Part shown: positions 17,548-26,197 of the stretch, in pieces
How the letters are laid out: every line of letters begins with the position of its first letter
How positions within the stretch are numbered: the first letter of the stretch is position 1
NCBI RefSeq assembly: GCF_003572205.1
Contig: NZ_QXNY01000003.1
Coordinates: forward strand, 372,001 to 436,000
DNA length: 64,000 bases
Direction of reading: 5' to 3'
Origin: Algihabitans albus
GTDB taxonomy: Bacteria > Pseudomonadota > Alphaproteobacteria > Kiloniellales > DSM-21159
Translations under genes and position numbers: made by a program
Notes under the pieces: model-generated
Told to the model about the DNA's origin: nothing
Seen by the model: only the letters and a program-made list of their open reading frames with translations
Database searches by the model: none

Positions 17548-18764
17548 CGAAACCAACCTCCTTCGGTCTCGCCCTTCAGGGTCATGCGCTTGCGCAGCAG
17601 GTCCTGGTTCAGCGGCACCTCGGCCAGCACCTTGGCGATCTTCACACCGGCGCCGCCGAGGTAGTAGGGGTTATCGGCGGTCCGGCATGTCTCGCGGAAA
17701 GCGGCGTCCTCGAAGCAATGGCGCACGGCCAGCTCGATTTCTTCGGTCCCGTAGCCGGCATCCAGCACATTGTCGCCGCGCAGGCGGCCGTCCTGACGTG
17801 AACCGATATTGACCGTCGGGCAGGCGAAGGCCGGAGTCTCCTTGATGCCGGAGGAAGAGTTGCCCACGCAAGCGACGCGCAGGGCAGGGCTTCGGGCCAA
17901 TGCCAGAATGCCGTGATAGAGGTGGCGGCCCAGCGAGCGGTGGACCTGAACGTTGGCGGGCTTCGTGGAGTCGAGCGCTTGCAGCCGCTCGATGATCTGG
18001 CGACCGCCGGCGTCGTTATTCGGGTAGGTCAGGATGACCTGGACGCCCTCTCCCGCCAGGCGCAGCATGGCTTGGAGCGAGGGTTCAAGCTGTTGGGCGG
18101 CCTGGTCGAACTCGGTGGTCACCGAGTGTTGGGTGAAGAGCACCAAGGGGCGCTCGAGGTCCAGGTCAAGGTGCGACGCCACTTCCTCAGCCGATGCGAA
18201 GCGCTCTTCCGAAATCAGATCGATCGCCGGGAAACCGACGGTGTGAACCCGCCAGTCTTCCTCGCCCATCCCGAGGATCCGGTTGCTGGCTTGGCGGTTG
18301 GTGGTGAAATGCAGATGTGACAACTTACTCATGGCGTGTCGTACCGAGTCGTCCAGCGCACCGCCCTCGGTCAGATCACCACCTTCGATGTGCGCCGTCG
18401 GCACGTTCATCTGAGTCGCGGCGATGACCGCGGCGAAGCCTTCGAAGCGATCCGCGTAGACCACCATCAGATCCGGCCTCAGCTCCGCCAGCACCCGGCT
18501 GACTGCGAGTACGCCCGAACCGATCGCCTGGGCGGTGGCGAACAACGAGGCGGCGTCCATCTCGATCTTAACTTCGGCATCGACCCGAAAGCCGTCGGCC
18601 TCGATCTCCGCAAGCGTACGCCCAAAGTGGGTGTCCAGATGGGCGCCCGAGACCAGCAACCGGTAATCCAGCTCCGGGTGCGCGTCGATCGCCTTCAGGA
18701 TCGGGTACTGCAGCCCGTACTCCGCCCGGTTGCCGGTAAAAATCGCGATCGTCCTCTTGCTCAT
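17544..18764 (-). CDS. Hydrolysing NDP-sugar 2-epimerase, NeuC/LegG type, copy 2
   Basis: A 406-residue epimerase starting IAIFTGNRAEYGLQYPIL, with AHIEGGDLTEGGALDD and GNSSSGIKETPAFACPTVN. It releases a 2-epimerised free sugar from an NDP-sugar. It lies between the PtmE-type gene and an SDR gene in the leg-type part of the operon, so its substrate is probably the 6-deoxy product of the LegB route rather than UDP-GlcNAc. It differs clearly from copy 1. ATGA links it to the SDR gene and GTGA to the PtmE-type gene. Confidence 0.87.
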   Translation of the reverse strand: MSKRTIAIFTGNRAEYGLQYPILKAIDAHPELDYRLLVSGAHLDTHFGRTLAEIEADGFRVDAEVKIEMDAASLFATAQAIGSGVLAVSRVLAELRPDLMVVYADRFEGFAAVIAATQMNVPTAHIEGGDLTEGGALDDSVRHAMSKLSHLHFTTNRQASNRILGMGEEDWRVHTVGFPAIDLISEERFASAEEVASHLDLDLERPLVLFTQHSVTTEFDQAAQQLEPSLQAMLRLAGEGVQVILTYPNNDAGGRQIIERLQALDSTKPANVQVHRSLGRHLYHGILALARSPALRVACVGNSSSGIKETPAFACPTVNIGSRQDGRLRGDNVLDAGYGTEEIELAVRHCFEDAAFRETCRTADNPYYLGGAGVKIAKVLAEVPLNQDLLRKRMTLKGETEGGWFR

Positions 18765-19612
18765 CCGCCGCCCTGCGTTTCTGCCAGTCGCCCGGCGATC
18801 AGCCGGGCCATGCCCGCGTCCACCGTCGTCACGGGGTACCAGCCGGTTGCGCGCGTCGTTGCCGCAACATCAAGGACCAGATTAGAGCACCGCCCGTTCG
18901 GCGCCGTTTCCTCGAGGGTGCGCTCCGCTTCGCCAGCGGCTTCCAGTGCCATGCGTGCCAGCTGGCGAATCGCCACCCCCCTGCCAGTGCCGAGGTTATA
19001 GACACCGGCCGAGGCCCGGTCCAACAGGGCAATGACACCGGCAACAGCATCGTCGATCCATAGAAAGTCGCGCACCGGCCCACCGTCGCGCAGGCGCAGG
19101 GGCGCGGAGCCAGGTATCTGCTCCAGAATTGTGCTGACGACGGTGCCACCGGCCATGCCGGGGCCTATGAGATTGGCAAGGCGCAGAGCGACTCCTCCGG
19201 CAGCCGTAACCTGTTCCTCGCTCGAAAGCTTGCCCAGCGCATAGGGGTCTCGGGCCGGCGTCGGGTCACCGACCTTTCGTGGCGATGCCTCCGCATCGCC
19301 GTAAACCATCCCCGAAGACGCATACAGCAGACGCCCGAAGCGCCCATCGAGGAGCACCTGCAAGGTAGAAGTCACCTCTGCAACATGATCTTCGCCGGCC
19401 ACCAAGGCGGCGCCTCGGTCACTCCTTTCGGCCAGGTGGATCAGAATGTCGCCACCGGGGGTATCTCTATAGTCGGTCACCTGGACAGACGGCATATCGG
19501 GCAGCGGCCGCCGCGCAACGCCGAGCACATTCCGCCCGGCTGCCAGCAAATCGCGGCAGAGGTGCCTCCCGAGAAAACCCGAGGCGCCTGTGACGACGAT
19601 GCGCCCACTCAT
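18761..19612 (-). CDS. Extended SDR, probable 4-keto-sugar reductase
   Basis: A 283-residue NAD(P)-dependent epimerase/dehydratase-type protein. The cofactor motif TGASGFLG is at residues 8-15, and Ser100, Tyr124 (in YALGK) and Lys128 form the catalytic set. Related WbpV/RmlD-like enzymes reduce 4-keto-6-deoxy sugars. The ATG at 19612 follows GGGGA and overlaps an upstream stop as ATGA. Placed between the LegI- and LegG-type genes where LegC and LegH would be expected, it could replace amino transfer by reduction. Epimerase activity is the alternative. Confidence 0.75.
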   Translation of the reverse strand: MSGRIVVTGASGFLGRHLCRDLLAAGRNVLGVARRPLPDMPSVQVTDYRDTPGGDILIHLAERSDRGAALVAGEDHVAEVTSTLQVLLDGRFGRLLYASSGMVYGDAEASPRKVGDPTPARDPYALGKLSSEEQVTAAGGVALRLANLIGPGMAGGTVVSTILEQIPGSAPLRLRDGGPVRDFLWIDDAVAGVIALLDRASAGVYNLGTGRGVAIRQLARMALEAAGEAERTLEETAPNGRCSNLVLDVAATTRATGWYPVTTVDAGMARLIAGRLAETQGGG

Positions 19613-19725
19613 AGCCGAGACATCCCCAGAACGCCGCCCACCGTCTCGTCGTCCCACGGCCTTCGCAGTTCAGACCCCATCGTATCCCGATGCGCAACGG
19701 CTATCTCGACGCGGTACGTCCTCAT
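19609..19725 (-). other. Short reading frame, possible gene remnant coupled to the SDR gene
   Basis: About 38 codons, starting MRTYRVEIAVAHRDTMG, end in TGA overlapping the SDR start (ATGA). That is the spacing seen between the true genes of this operon. The frame stays open upstream to about 19860, but that part is arginine- and proline-rich and does not look coding. It may be the 3' end of a lost gene between the synthase and the SDR, or chance. The remaining part of 19726-19925 holds nothing I can name. Confidence 0.3.
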
Positions 19726-19925
19726 GTTTCGCCTGGCGGCAGCGAACCGGCGCTTCAGGCTTGGGAGGCTGGGTGGCCGTAGCGATTCTCTCGCTATTGG
19801 TCCTGATAGCGTCGTGGGCGAAGTGATCGAACTGCAAGGTCTTATTGATTGTCCAGGCAAACGCCGGCTTGCAGAGGAGCGGGCGAAGGTTCATGGCCAG
19901 GCACCCTCTCGAAGGTGAGTCAGAG

Positions 19926-20972
19926 TCAAGCCGCGAAGCCTTCGATGTCACCTGGCTGAATGTGGACGTCTGCCGGCAGATCCCGGGTCGCCGCCTTGCC
20001 GATCACCTCTTGCAAACGCTCGGCCTGGATCGGGCCGGTGCCGGGGCGCTTGACCCAGGTGTTGGCCTCGCTGAAGGGTTCGCCCGTCCTGACCGGTGCG
20101 GTCGTCACGACGGTGGCATAGGCGAAGTCGATCACAGGCTGCTCTTCCGGCAGCCGGGTTTTGCCCCCCCCGCGCGCCATCCAGATAGCCTCCGAACCCT
20201 CGATCAAGTCGCTCAGCTCGTCGGGCTCGATCGAAATCGGCGTATCCGGCCCCGGCCAGGAGCGGGAGACCGTGAAGTGCTTCTCCAGCAGGCCGGCACC
20301 GAGCGACACCGCGCCCAAACAGGTCCAGATGTTCAGCGAGTGGTCGGACAGGCCGATCGGGATGTCGGGGAAGGCTTCGCGGAGCTCGGTCACCCCCCCA
20401 AGGCGCACCTTCTCGTAGGGAGTCGGGTACATGGAGGTGCAGTGCATCAGCGCCAGAGGCACGTCGAACTCGCGGATCGCCGCGACCGACCGCCGGACCG
20501 AGGCGAGGTCGTTCATGCCGGTGGAAAGGATGATCGGTTTGCCGAGCTTCGCGATATGACGCAACAGCGGCAGGTTGTTGCACTCGCCCGAGCCGATCTT
20601 GAAGGCAGGCACGCCCATGGCATGCAAACGGTCTGCCGCCTCGCGCGAGAAGGGGGTGGACAGGTAGACCGTACCCTTTTCGCGGCAGTAGGCCTGAACG
20701 CGCCGTTCTTCGTCCTCCGTCAGCTCGCATCGTTTGATGATGTCCCACAGGCGCTCGTCCGAGATCTCGCCAGGCTTCATGTCCGTGGGCACCATCTCCT
20801 TCTCGGTGATGTGGCATTGAAACTTCACCACCTCGGCTCCGGCCGCCACGGCGGCGTCGACCATGGCTATCGCCTTGTCGAAATCACCTTCGTGATTGAT
20901 ACCGACTTCAACGATCACCAGCGGTGCGTGATCGGCTCCGACAAGGCGCCCTTCGATCTCAAACTGTGGCAT
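19926..20972 (-). CDS. Nonulosonate synthase (NeuB/LegI family), copy 2
   Basis: A 348-residue NeuB-type enzyme: VIVEVGINHEGDFDKAI, KFQCHITEKEMVP, IKRCELTEDEERRVQAYC, GSGECNNLPLL and STGMNDLASVR in the barrel, and RPGTGPIQAERLQEVIGK in the C-terminal SAF-like domain. It condenses PEP with a six-carbon amino sugar. The ATG at 20972 has AGGA seven bases upstream; longer starts lack support. It is the first clear gene of the long minus-strand operon. Its distance from copy 1 and its leg-type neighbours suggest a 6-deoxy substrate. Confidence 0.87.
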   Translation of the reverse strand: MPQFEIEGRLVGADHAPLVIVEVGINHEGDFDKAIAMVDAAVAAGAEVVKFQCHITEKEMVPTDMKPGEISDERLWDIIKRCELTEDEERRVQAYCREKGTVYLSTPFSREAADRLHAMGVPAFKIGSGECNNLPLLRHIAKLGKPIILSTGMNDLASVRRSVAAIREFDVPLALMHCTSMYPTPYEKVRLGGVTELREAFPDIPIGLSDHSLNIWTCLGAVSLGAGLLEKHFTVSRSWPGPDTPISIEPDELSDLIEGSEAIWMARGGGKTRLPEEQPVIDFAYATVVTTAPVRTGEPFSEANTWVKRPGTGPIQAERLQEVIGKAATRDLPADVHIQPGDIEGFAA

Positions 20973-21512
20973 AATCCTGCTTTGTCTGGCTGATGGGCTG
21001 GTTGTCGGCGACACGCTGCAATACATCGGTCGGAATTACCGGAAAGATACGGCAAAACGGTACCCTTCTCCAAAACCACCGGCGCCATAAGCAGCTAATT
21101 GGCGACGACATCAGGATCTTTGCAATCTACGCTAGTTTCAACCTGTCTAGCATAGGAATTCAGGCATTTGTAGGCGAAGACTGCCGCTTCGCTCAATAGG
21201 CAGAAGCGGCGCAGAAAGCCCGTTGGTACCCAGGTCTGCTGCGCGATGGCCTCCAGGTCGGTCAGCTCAAATGGCCGTATGTATCCTTGGCAAATCAGCG
21301 ATACTGCAACCGACGGCTCTAATGAATTTGCAGCATCAAGCTCGCTCACCTAGGAAACCAAGGGCCTCCACGAGCCGCCCTAACCTTTGTGTAGAGTAGA
21401 TAGACTCGGCCTAGTAAAACATCTAGCCATCTACTGATTAGACAGTTCGACGAAGACACCATGATTTCCTGCAGCAGACGTCCGGCCGCCCAGACATCAA
21501 AGCAATTCCCCG
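20973..21512. promoter_or_regulatory. Divergent intergenic region heading the minus and plus glycan operons
   Basis: This 540-base stretch, less GC-rich than its flanks, separates the minus-strand operon from the plus-strand one and must hold at least one promoter for each. I cannot identify convincing -35/-10 pairs or an operator. The only open frame of note is the 84-codon minus-strand one listed separately. Confidence 0.45.
21095..21349 (-). CDS. Doubtful 84-residue hypothetical protein
   Basis: A GTG-initiated frame lacking a clear ribosome site. The segment FELTDLEAIAQQTWVPTGFL has a plausible amphipathic composition, but I recognise no family. It is in the same direction as, and just upstream of, the synthase gene. 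It may be a small gene, a remnant or chance. Confidence 0.22.
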   Translation of the reverse strand: MSELDAANSLEPSVAVSLICQGYIRPFELTDLEAIAQQTWVPTGFLRRFCLLSEAAVFAYKCLNSYARQVETSVDCKDPDVVAN

Positions 21513-22325
21513 ATGCATTCTAAGTGCGATTGGCGTCCTCGAATTTGTGTTGGTCTTGTGACCTACAACAGCGCCTTGGTTATCGCCGAAACGCTGGACA
21601 GTTTGGAAGCTGCGGATCCTACCGGTCTGGAGATTGAATTCCTGGTTCGGGATAACGGTTCGCGCGACGACACGCTGGCACTGCTGCAGCGCCTCGCCCA
21701 CAAGGTTGGGCGTCTGCGCCTCCTTCCCGGCGGCGACAATGTCGGTTATGGCCGTGGCCATAACGCGATCTTTGCCAGCACTGACTGTGACATATATGTC
21801 GTGTGTAACCCCGATATTTTGGTCGAGAAGGATTTCTTCGCGCGGACAATCGACTTTCTGCACGCCAACCCAGGCGTCGGGATCATGTCACCGCGCATGA
21901 CCTTCTCCGACGGCACTCTGCAGTACCCCAACCGGCGCCATCCGACGCTGTTTGACCTAGCTCTGCGCCGCTTCCTGCCCACAGCTCTGCAGGGACCCTT
22001 TCGCGCCCGTATGGCTCGCTACGAAATGGCGGACGTGGGTTACGACCGGAGCGTTGATGTCCCTTTCTGCTCAGGCGCACTCATGGTCTGCAGAGCGGAC
22101 GTCCATGCGCGGGTCGGTGGATTCGACGACCGCTATTTCCTTTACTTCGAGGATGCCGACCTGTCGCGTAAGTATCAGGCCGCCGGTTGGCGTACCGTCT
22201 ACAACCCTGACGTTATGGTAGTACACGGTTGGCAAAGGGCGGCACACAAGAGCCTGCGCATGGCCTTGGTCTTCGCGCACAATGCCCTGCGCTACTTCAA
22301 CAAATGGGGTTGGCAACTCTGGTAG
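21513..22325 (+). CDS. Family 2 glycosyltransferase (rhamnosyltransferase-like)
   Basis: A 270-residue GT-A enzyme: VGLVTYNSALVIAETLDSL, RDNGSRDDTL, NVGYGRGHN and the DxD-like CNPDILV. The region FCSGALMVCRADVHARVGGF followed by YFEDADLSRK is typical of WbbL-like rhamnosyltransferases. It transfers a sugar from an NDP donor to a lipid-linked acceptor at the membrane. It opens the plus-strand part of the glycan locus. The ATG is preceded by a weak ribosome site. Confidence 0.85.
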   Translation: MHSKCDWRPRICVGLVTYNSALVIAETLDSLEAADPTGLEIEFLVRDNGSRDDTLALLQRLAHKVGRLRLLPGGDNVGYGRGHNAIFASTDCDIYVVCNPDILVEKDFFARTIDFLHANPGVGIMSPRMTFSDGTLQYPNRRHPTLFDLALRRFLPTALQGPFRARMARYEMADVGYDRSVDVPFCSGALMVCRADVHARVGGFDDRYFLYFEDADLSRKYQAAGWRTVYNPDVMVVHGWQRAAHKSLRMALVFAHNALRYFNKWGWQLW

Positions 22326-22698
22326 ACCCGCCTCGCCGAGATATGCGCTGGCGTCGTGACGCAGGACATCGCAGGCTCGGAGCGAGCACGCAGGCCAAGG
22401 TCTTCGCGATGAAATCTTGCCGCTTTCTTTCGGCGTAGGTAGACATGTATGTCCCTAGAATAGTTGCTCTTGGGCTTCCACCGGCTAGCTGGACCTACGG
22501 CGCCAGTAGACCTTGTGAACTGAAGGCTGTGCGATGGCGATCGTCTAGACCAACTCTCTCAAATGAGTTGAAATTCTGATCTTCACGAGTAAGTGCGCCG
22601 AAGCCTCTGAATAAAGATGCCGCCGTGAAAATGATACCTTCCTCCGTCACTGCGTCATACCTCGCAGGCAAGACGGCGATCCGAAGGTCCGATCGAGA
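22326..22698. other. 373-base gap in the plus-strand glycan genes
   Basis: No plus-strand gene is visible. A minus-strand frame ending at 22495 includes a stretch of protein-like composition (LRIAVLPARYDAVTEEGIIF) but has no supported start and runs into the next gene. It may be a decayed gene. I see no terminator or promoter that I can support. Confidence 0.35.
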
Positions 22699-23955
22699 AT
22701 GGGGTCGATGCAGTTTTCCAGTGTGAAGGATGCTTCTGGAGTGGATGCTGTCGAAGCGCGAGTTACCGCCTCCACCACGACCAGAGCCGCTCTTCGGCTG
22801 CATGGCCTGGATGAGCAGCGTTCGAGACTACGCGAGTTTGTCGAACGCTGCCGTACAGGTCGAACCGAATACCGCCTGACGCCACAGGCTGAAGCAACGC
22901 CGTTCGCCAGATGCTTTGCGCTTTTCGGTCTGCATCTGCTTCACGATCGCGACTCCCTCGACCGCGACCGCGATGCTCTTGTCGAGGCTTTGCTCCGCGA
23001 TCTGCTGGCTAAGCGTGCCGAGAACTCGGGCGTGCCGAAGGGTAAGGGATACCGCCAGCTCCTTTGCTTCACACTCAGCGCTCTTTCGGTTCTCGGCGGT
23101 CAGCACGATACGCGACTTGGGCGATTGATCGAAGAGCAACTACCCAACGATCTGGAGAGCGAACTTCGGGATCTGGGCGCCCTCGAAGGCAGAGCACAGT
23201 CGGGTAATCAGGCCATGTTTCTGGCGATTTTTCTCCTGCATGCTAAGGATTTTTTGGGGCGGGACACGCAGCGATCACTGGATCTCTGGCTTTCGTTACA
23301 CCGCCATTCGGCAAATCGCTTGGGGTTTTGGGGTCCCAATGCTGGTCCAACGCACCTGCACTTCCAGAACGGCTATCATCAGTATGAGATCTTCGAGTAC
23401 CTAGGCGAGCATCTTCCGGATCAGACTGCAGCTATCGATGCGGTCGTAAGCTTGGCCGATCCGAAGGGTCATTTCGCACCCTATCCCGGCGGCGGCGGCT
23501 GCTTCGACTACGATGCCGTCTTTGTTCTAACGCCGGACGGTAGGACCTCTGAACAGGAAGCGTCGCATGCCCTCCTGGAGCGAACCGCAGCCAGCATTTC
23601 TGAGGAACAGCAGAAGGATGGGGGGTTCTGCGAGAGCCAGCAGGTTCGCCCGAGGCTGCGCAATCTGACGGGATTTCTGGAGCGTATCGGCAGCGCACGC
23701 AATCCACAGCTACTGAAGGAGCGGGCACGCTATGCCTTGGCGCTTCAGCGGCCTAAGCATGATCGAATCCACACCCATTGGAGTCTCTACCAGCGGGCCT
23801 GGGGCGAATCCAATCTCTGGGACTCTTGGTTCCGCATGCTGACCCTTGCGCGTATCGCCTGTGCTTTCGATCCTGGCGAAGCGTCCCGATGGGGCTTCAT
23901 CGACTATCCCGGTATCGGCTGGCACCCCTCTCTGCGCAGGTCCGACACCCCTTAG
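22699..23955 (+). CDS. Alpha/alpha-barrel protein resembling prenyltransferase/terpene-cyclase fold
   Basis: A 418-residue, mostly helical soluble protein with regularly spaced helix pairs, glycine-rich turns (PYPGGGGCFDYDAVFVL) and repeats of the type QKDGGFCES. These recall the QW/GGF turns of squalene-hopene cyclase and protein prenyltransferase barrels. Glycan-linked members of this fold are mostly uncharacterised. It may bind a polyprenyl lipid or be a glycan-processing (alpha/alpha)6 barrel. Its TAG stop overlaps the GTG start of the next glycosyltransferase, so it belongs to the operon. Function is not known. Confidence 0.5.
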   Translation: MGSMQFSSVKDASGVDAVEARVTASTTTRAALRLHGLDEQRSRLREFVERCRTGRTEYRLTPQAEATPFARCFALFGLHLLHDRDSLDRDRDALVEALLRDLLAKRAENSGVPKGKGYRQLLCFTLSALSVLGGQHDTRLGRLIEEQLPNDLESELRDLGALEGRAQSGNQAMFLAIFLLHAKDFLGRDTQRSLDLWLSLHRHSANRLGFWGPNAGPTHLHFQNGYHQYEIFEYLGEHLPDQTAAIDAVVSLADPKGHFAPYPGGGGCFDYDAVFVLTPDGRTSEQEASHALLERTAASISEEQQKDGGFCESQQVRPRLRNLTGFLERIGSARNPQLLKERARYALALQRPKHDRIHTHWSLYQRAWGESNLWDSWFRMLTLARIACAFDPGEASRWGFIDYPGIGWHPSLRRSDTP

Positions 23956-25124
23956 TGACTAAAGTTTTCTACATTTCACCCTCGGTACTGCCGTCGCGAA
24001 CGGCCAACTCGGTTCACGTCGTTCATCAGTGCGCGGGCTTTGCCAAAGCAGGAGCGCAAGTCACGCTCTTCGCCAAGCGCAGCTTGCCCAACGTGGCTGA
24101 GACGTCGGCGGCGCTGGCCGCCACCTACGGCGTACTTGAGGGCACATTCGATCTGGACAGCTTTTTTAGTAGGTCGCCCAGAGGCGACAGTCTCAAGATC
24201 GCGGCGCTAGCTCTTTATCGCCTGGCACGGAGACCGCGACCCGACCTCGTACTCTCACGCAATCTTTATGCCGCCTATGTCTTGGCCGTCCTGCAGGGCA
24301 GACCGCTGGTCTTTGAGACACACCAATTGGAAAGCGGACCGCGCAAGCCACTGCAACGCGCGATCATGACCCGGCCGAACGTGACGACGCTGGTCATTTC
24401 GGAGAAGCTGAAAGAGATCCTCAGCACACATCATGATGTTTCTCCGGCATGCGCGCTGGTGTTGCACGACGCAGCTCCCGAAGGTATCCGTCCGCTGCCG
24501 GTCGAGACGAAGCGTCCGGTGCTGCAGGAACTGCTGCCGACCCAAGACCTGTCGGCCTGGCAAGCGGTCTGCGGCTACTTCGGACATCTCTACCCCGGCC
24601 GTGGGATCGAGGTCATCGAGGCTATGGCTCGAGCCCGACCGCGGGTATTGTTTCTGGTGTTCGGCGGCAATGAGAGAGACATAGCGGACCGGCGAGCTGC
24701 AACACAGATGGACAACCTTGTTTTCGCCGGTTTCCTGCCGCATGCAACGGCGCAGCGTGCCATGGCAGCTTGCGATGTCTTGCTGATGCCCTATCAGACA
24801 TCGGTTTCGATTGGCGTCTCGGGGCACGACACGGCGCGCTGGATGTCGCCGATGAAGATGTTCGAGTACCTGGCCTCCGGAACGCCGCTCATCTCCTCCG
24901 ATCTGCCAGTGCTGCGCGAAGTCTTGGACGATGAGCGGACAGCGTTGCTGGCGCAGCCTGACCACACGGAGGCATGGCTCGGCCAACTCGACCGCTTGCT
25001 GGCGGAGCCCACCCTGGCCGTCAAGCTAGGGACAGAAGGTCATCGGCGTTATATGGAGTCTCATACCTGGACTCGCCGAGCCGAGGCGATCCTCGCTGCT
25101 ACAGGTGTGAAGGCAGCCACATGA
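23955..25124 (+). CDS. Family 4 glycosyltransferase (first of two)
   Basis: A 389-residue GT-B enzyme beginning VTKVFYISPSVLPSRTANSV, with an acceptor-side N-terminal domain and the donor-binding C-terminal motif KMFEYLASGTPLISSDLPVL. GTG at 23955 shares a base with the previous TAG. GT4 enzymes are retaining transferases acting on the cytoplasmic membrane face. It is coupled by ATGA to a second GT4, so the pair likely adds successive residues. Confidence 0.83.
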   Translation: MTKVFYISPSVLPSRTANSVHVVHQCAGFAKAGAQVTLFAKRSLPNVAETSAALAATYGVLEGTFDLDSFFSRSPRGDSLKIAALALYRLARRPRPDLVLSRNLYAAYVLAVLQGRPLVFETHQLESGPRKPLQRAIMTRPNVTTLVISEKLKEILSTHHDVSPACALVLHDAAPEGIRPLPVETKRPVLQELLPTQDLSAWQAVCGYFGHLYPGRGIEVIEAMARARPRVLFLVFGGNERDIADRRAATQMDNLVFAGFLPHATAQRAMAACDVLLMPYQTSVSIGVSGHDTARWMSPMKMFEYLASGTPLISSDLPVLREVLDDERTALLAQPDHTEAWLGQLDRLLAEPTLAVKLGTEGHRRYMESHTWTRRAEAILAATGVKAAT

Positions 25125-26197
25125 GAGAGATCTTCGTCCTTATCCCCTCGCTCCATCCGGCCGGCCCGGTGAAAGGTGCGATTGCGCTGGCCAACGCGCT
25201 GGCCGGCGATCGCCCAGTGACTTTGGCTCATATCAAGGCGGGGCCGGGAGCTGAAGCCGCAGTCGATCCTGCGGTTAAACTGCTAGCCCTTTACGAAGCC
25301 GGGAGTTGGCGAGCGCGAACCCACAGGCTTGCTATGGCTTTGGAACAAGCGGGAGGGCGAGGCCGCAAGGAGGGTGGCGCGGCCATGATCTCCTTCTGCC
25401 TCTCGGCTGACGCCATGGCCCTACAGGTCCGCCGACACGCTCGCTGGATCTCAAGCGTGCGGGGTAATCTGCCACGCAACTATCGCTTCGACTACGGTCC
25501 GCCGGGTGTGGCCCTTGCGATCGCTCACCTGACCTCATTGCGCCTGTCCGACCGAGTGGTCGCCATGACTGAGCCCATGGCTGCGCAAATCGCTCGCTAC
25601 ACCGGCCGCAATTCCAAGGTGATTGGTAATTTTGTCGATGAGGCACCGCTTGAGGCCTTCCGCCGAAGTCCCGATCCGCAGGCGCCCTACACCTTCGCTT
25701 TTCTCGGTAACTTAAGTCTTCGCAAGCAGCCGCACGTGCTGCTCGATGCCGTTCGGCGGTTGGTCGCCCAGGGTGTCAAGCTGCAGGTAGATGTCATGGG
25801 CGAGGGTCCGATGCTAGCGGCGTTGACAGAGACAGTGCAAAAAAACGACCTGGAGAAGCAGGTGACTCTCCATGGTCACGTCATGTGCCCCTACAGACTG
25901 TTGGCTCGAGCTGACGCCCTGGTTCTCCCGTCGCTATCAGAGGGCATGAGCCGCGCGGTGCTTGAGGCAATGCAGCTTGGCGTGCCGGCGGTCTTGCGCG
26001 ACGTGGATGGCAATCGCGCACTGGTGCATGAAGGTCGAAACGGTTTGCTCTTTGCACGGGATGCCGACCTGCCATCCGCCATGCTGGAGGCCGCAGAGTT
26101 GCGCCGCAAACAGGCGGCCTGTGGCAGCTTGTTGCCGCAGGAGTTTCGACAGGGCCCTTGTGCCCAGGCTTTTCTCGACTTGGTGGAAGCAGAGTGA
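25121..26197 (+). CDS. Family 4 glycosyltransferase (second)
   Basis: A 358-residue GT-B protein: LIPSLHPAGPVKGAIALAN in the N-terminal domain; LGNLSLRKQPHVLLDAV, GEGPM and LPSLSEGMSRAVLEAM with the EAM/GVP donor-site pattern in the C-terminal domain. The ATG at 25121 overlaps the previous stop. It resembles N-acetylgalactosaminyl/mannosyl transferases of glycan loci; the donor is unknown. The downstream methyltransferase overlaps by GTGA. Confidence 0.83.
   Translation: MREIFVLIPSLHPAGPVKGAIALANALAGDRPVTLAHIKAGPGAEAAVDPAVKLLALYEAGSWRARTHRLAMALEQAGGRGRKEGGAAMISFCLSADAMALQVRRHARWISSVRGNLPRNYRFDYGPPGVALAIAHLTSLRLSDRVVAMTEPMAAQIARYTGRNSKVIGNFVDEAPLEAFRRSPDPQAPYTFAFLGNLSLRKQPHVLLDAVRRLVAQGVKLQVDVMGEGPMLAALTETVQKNDLEKQVTLHGHVMCPYRLLARADALVLPSLSEGMSRAVLEAMQLGVPAVLRDVDGNRALVHEGRNGLLFARDADLPSAMLEAAELRRKQAACGSLLPQEFRQGPCAQAFLDLVEAE

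Noticed and set aside
19845-20993. Plus-strand open frame opposite the second NeuB-like gene
   Set aside because: Antisense to a conserved synthase, with low-complexity Arg/Gly/Asp composition.
22495-22803. Minus-strand frame in the gap after the GT2 gene
   Set aside because: Part of its sequence looks protein-like, but it overlaps the start of the next plus-strand gene, has no supported start and no family; noted only in the gap entry.
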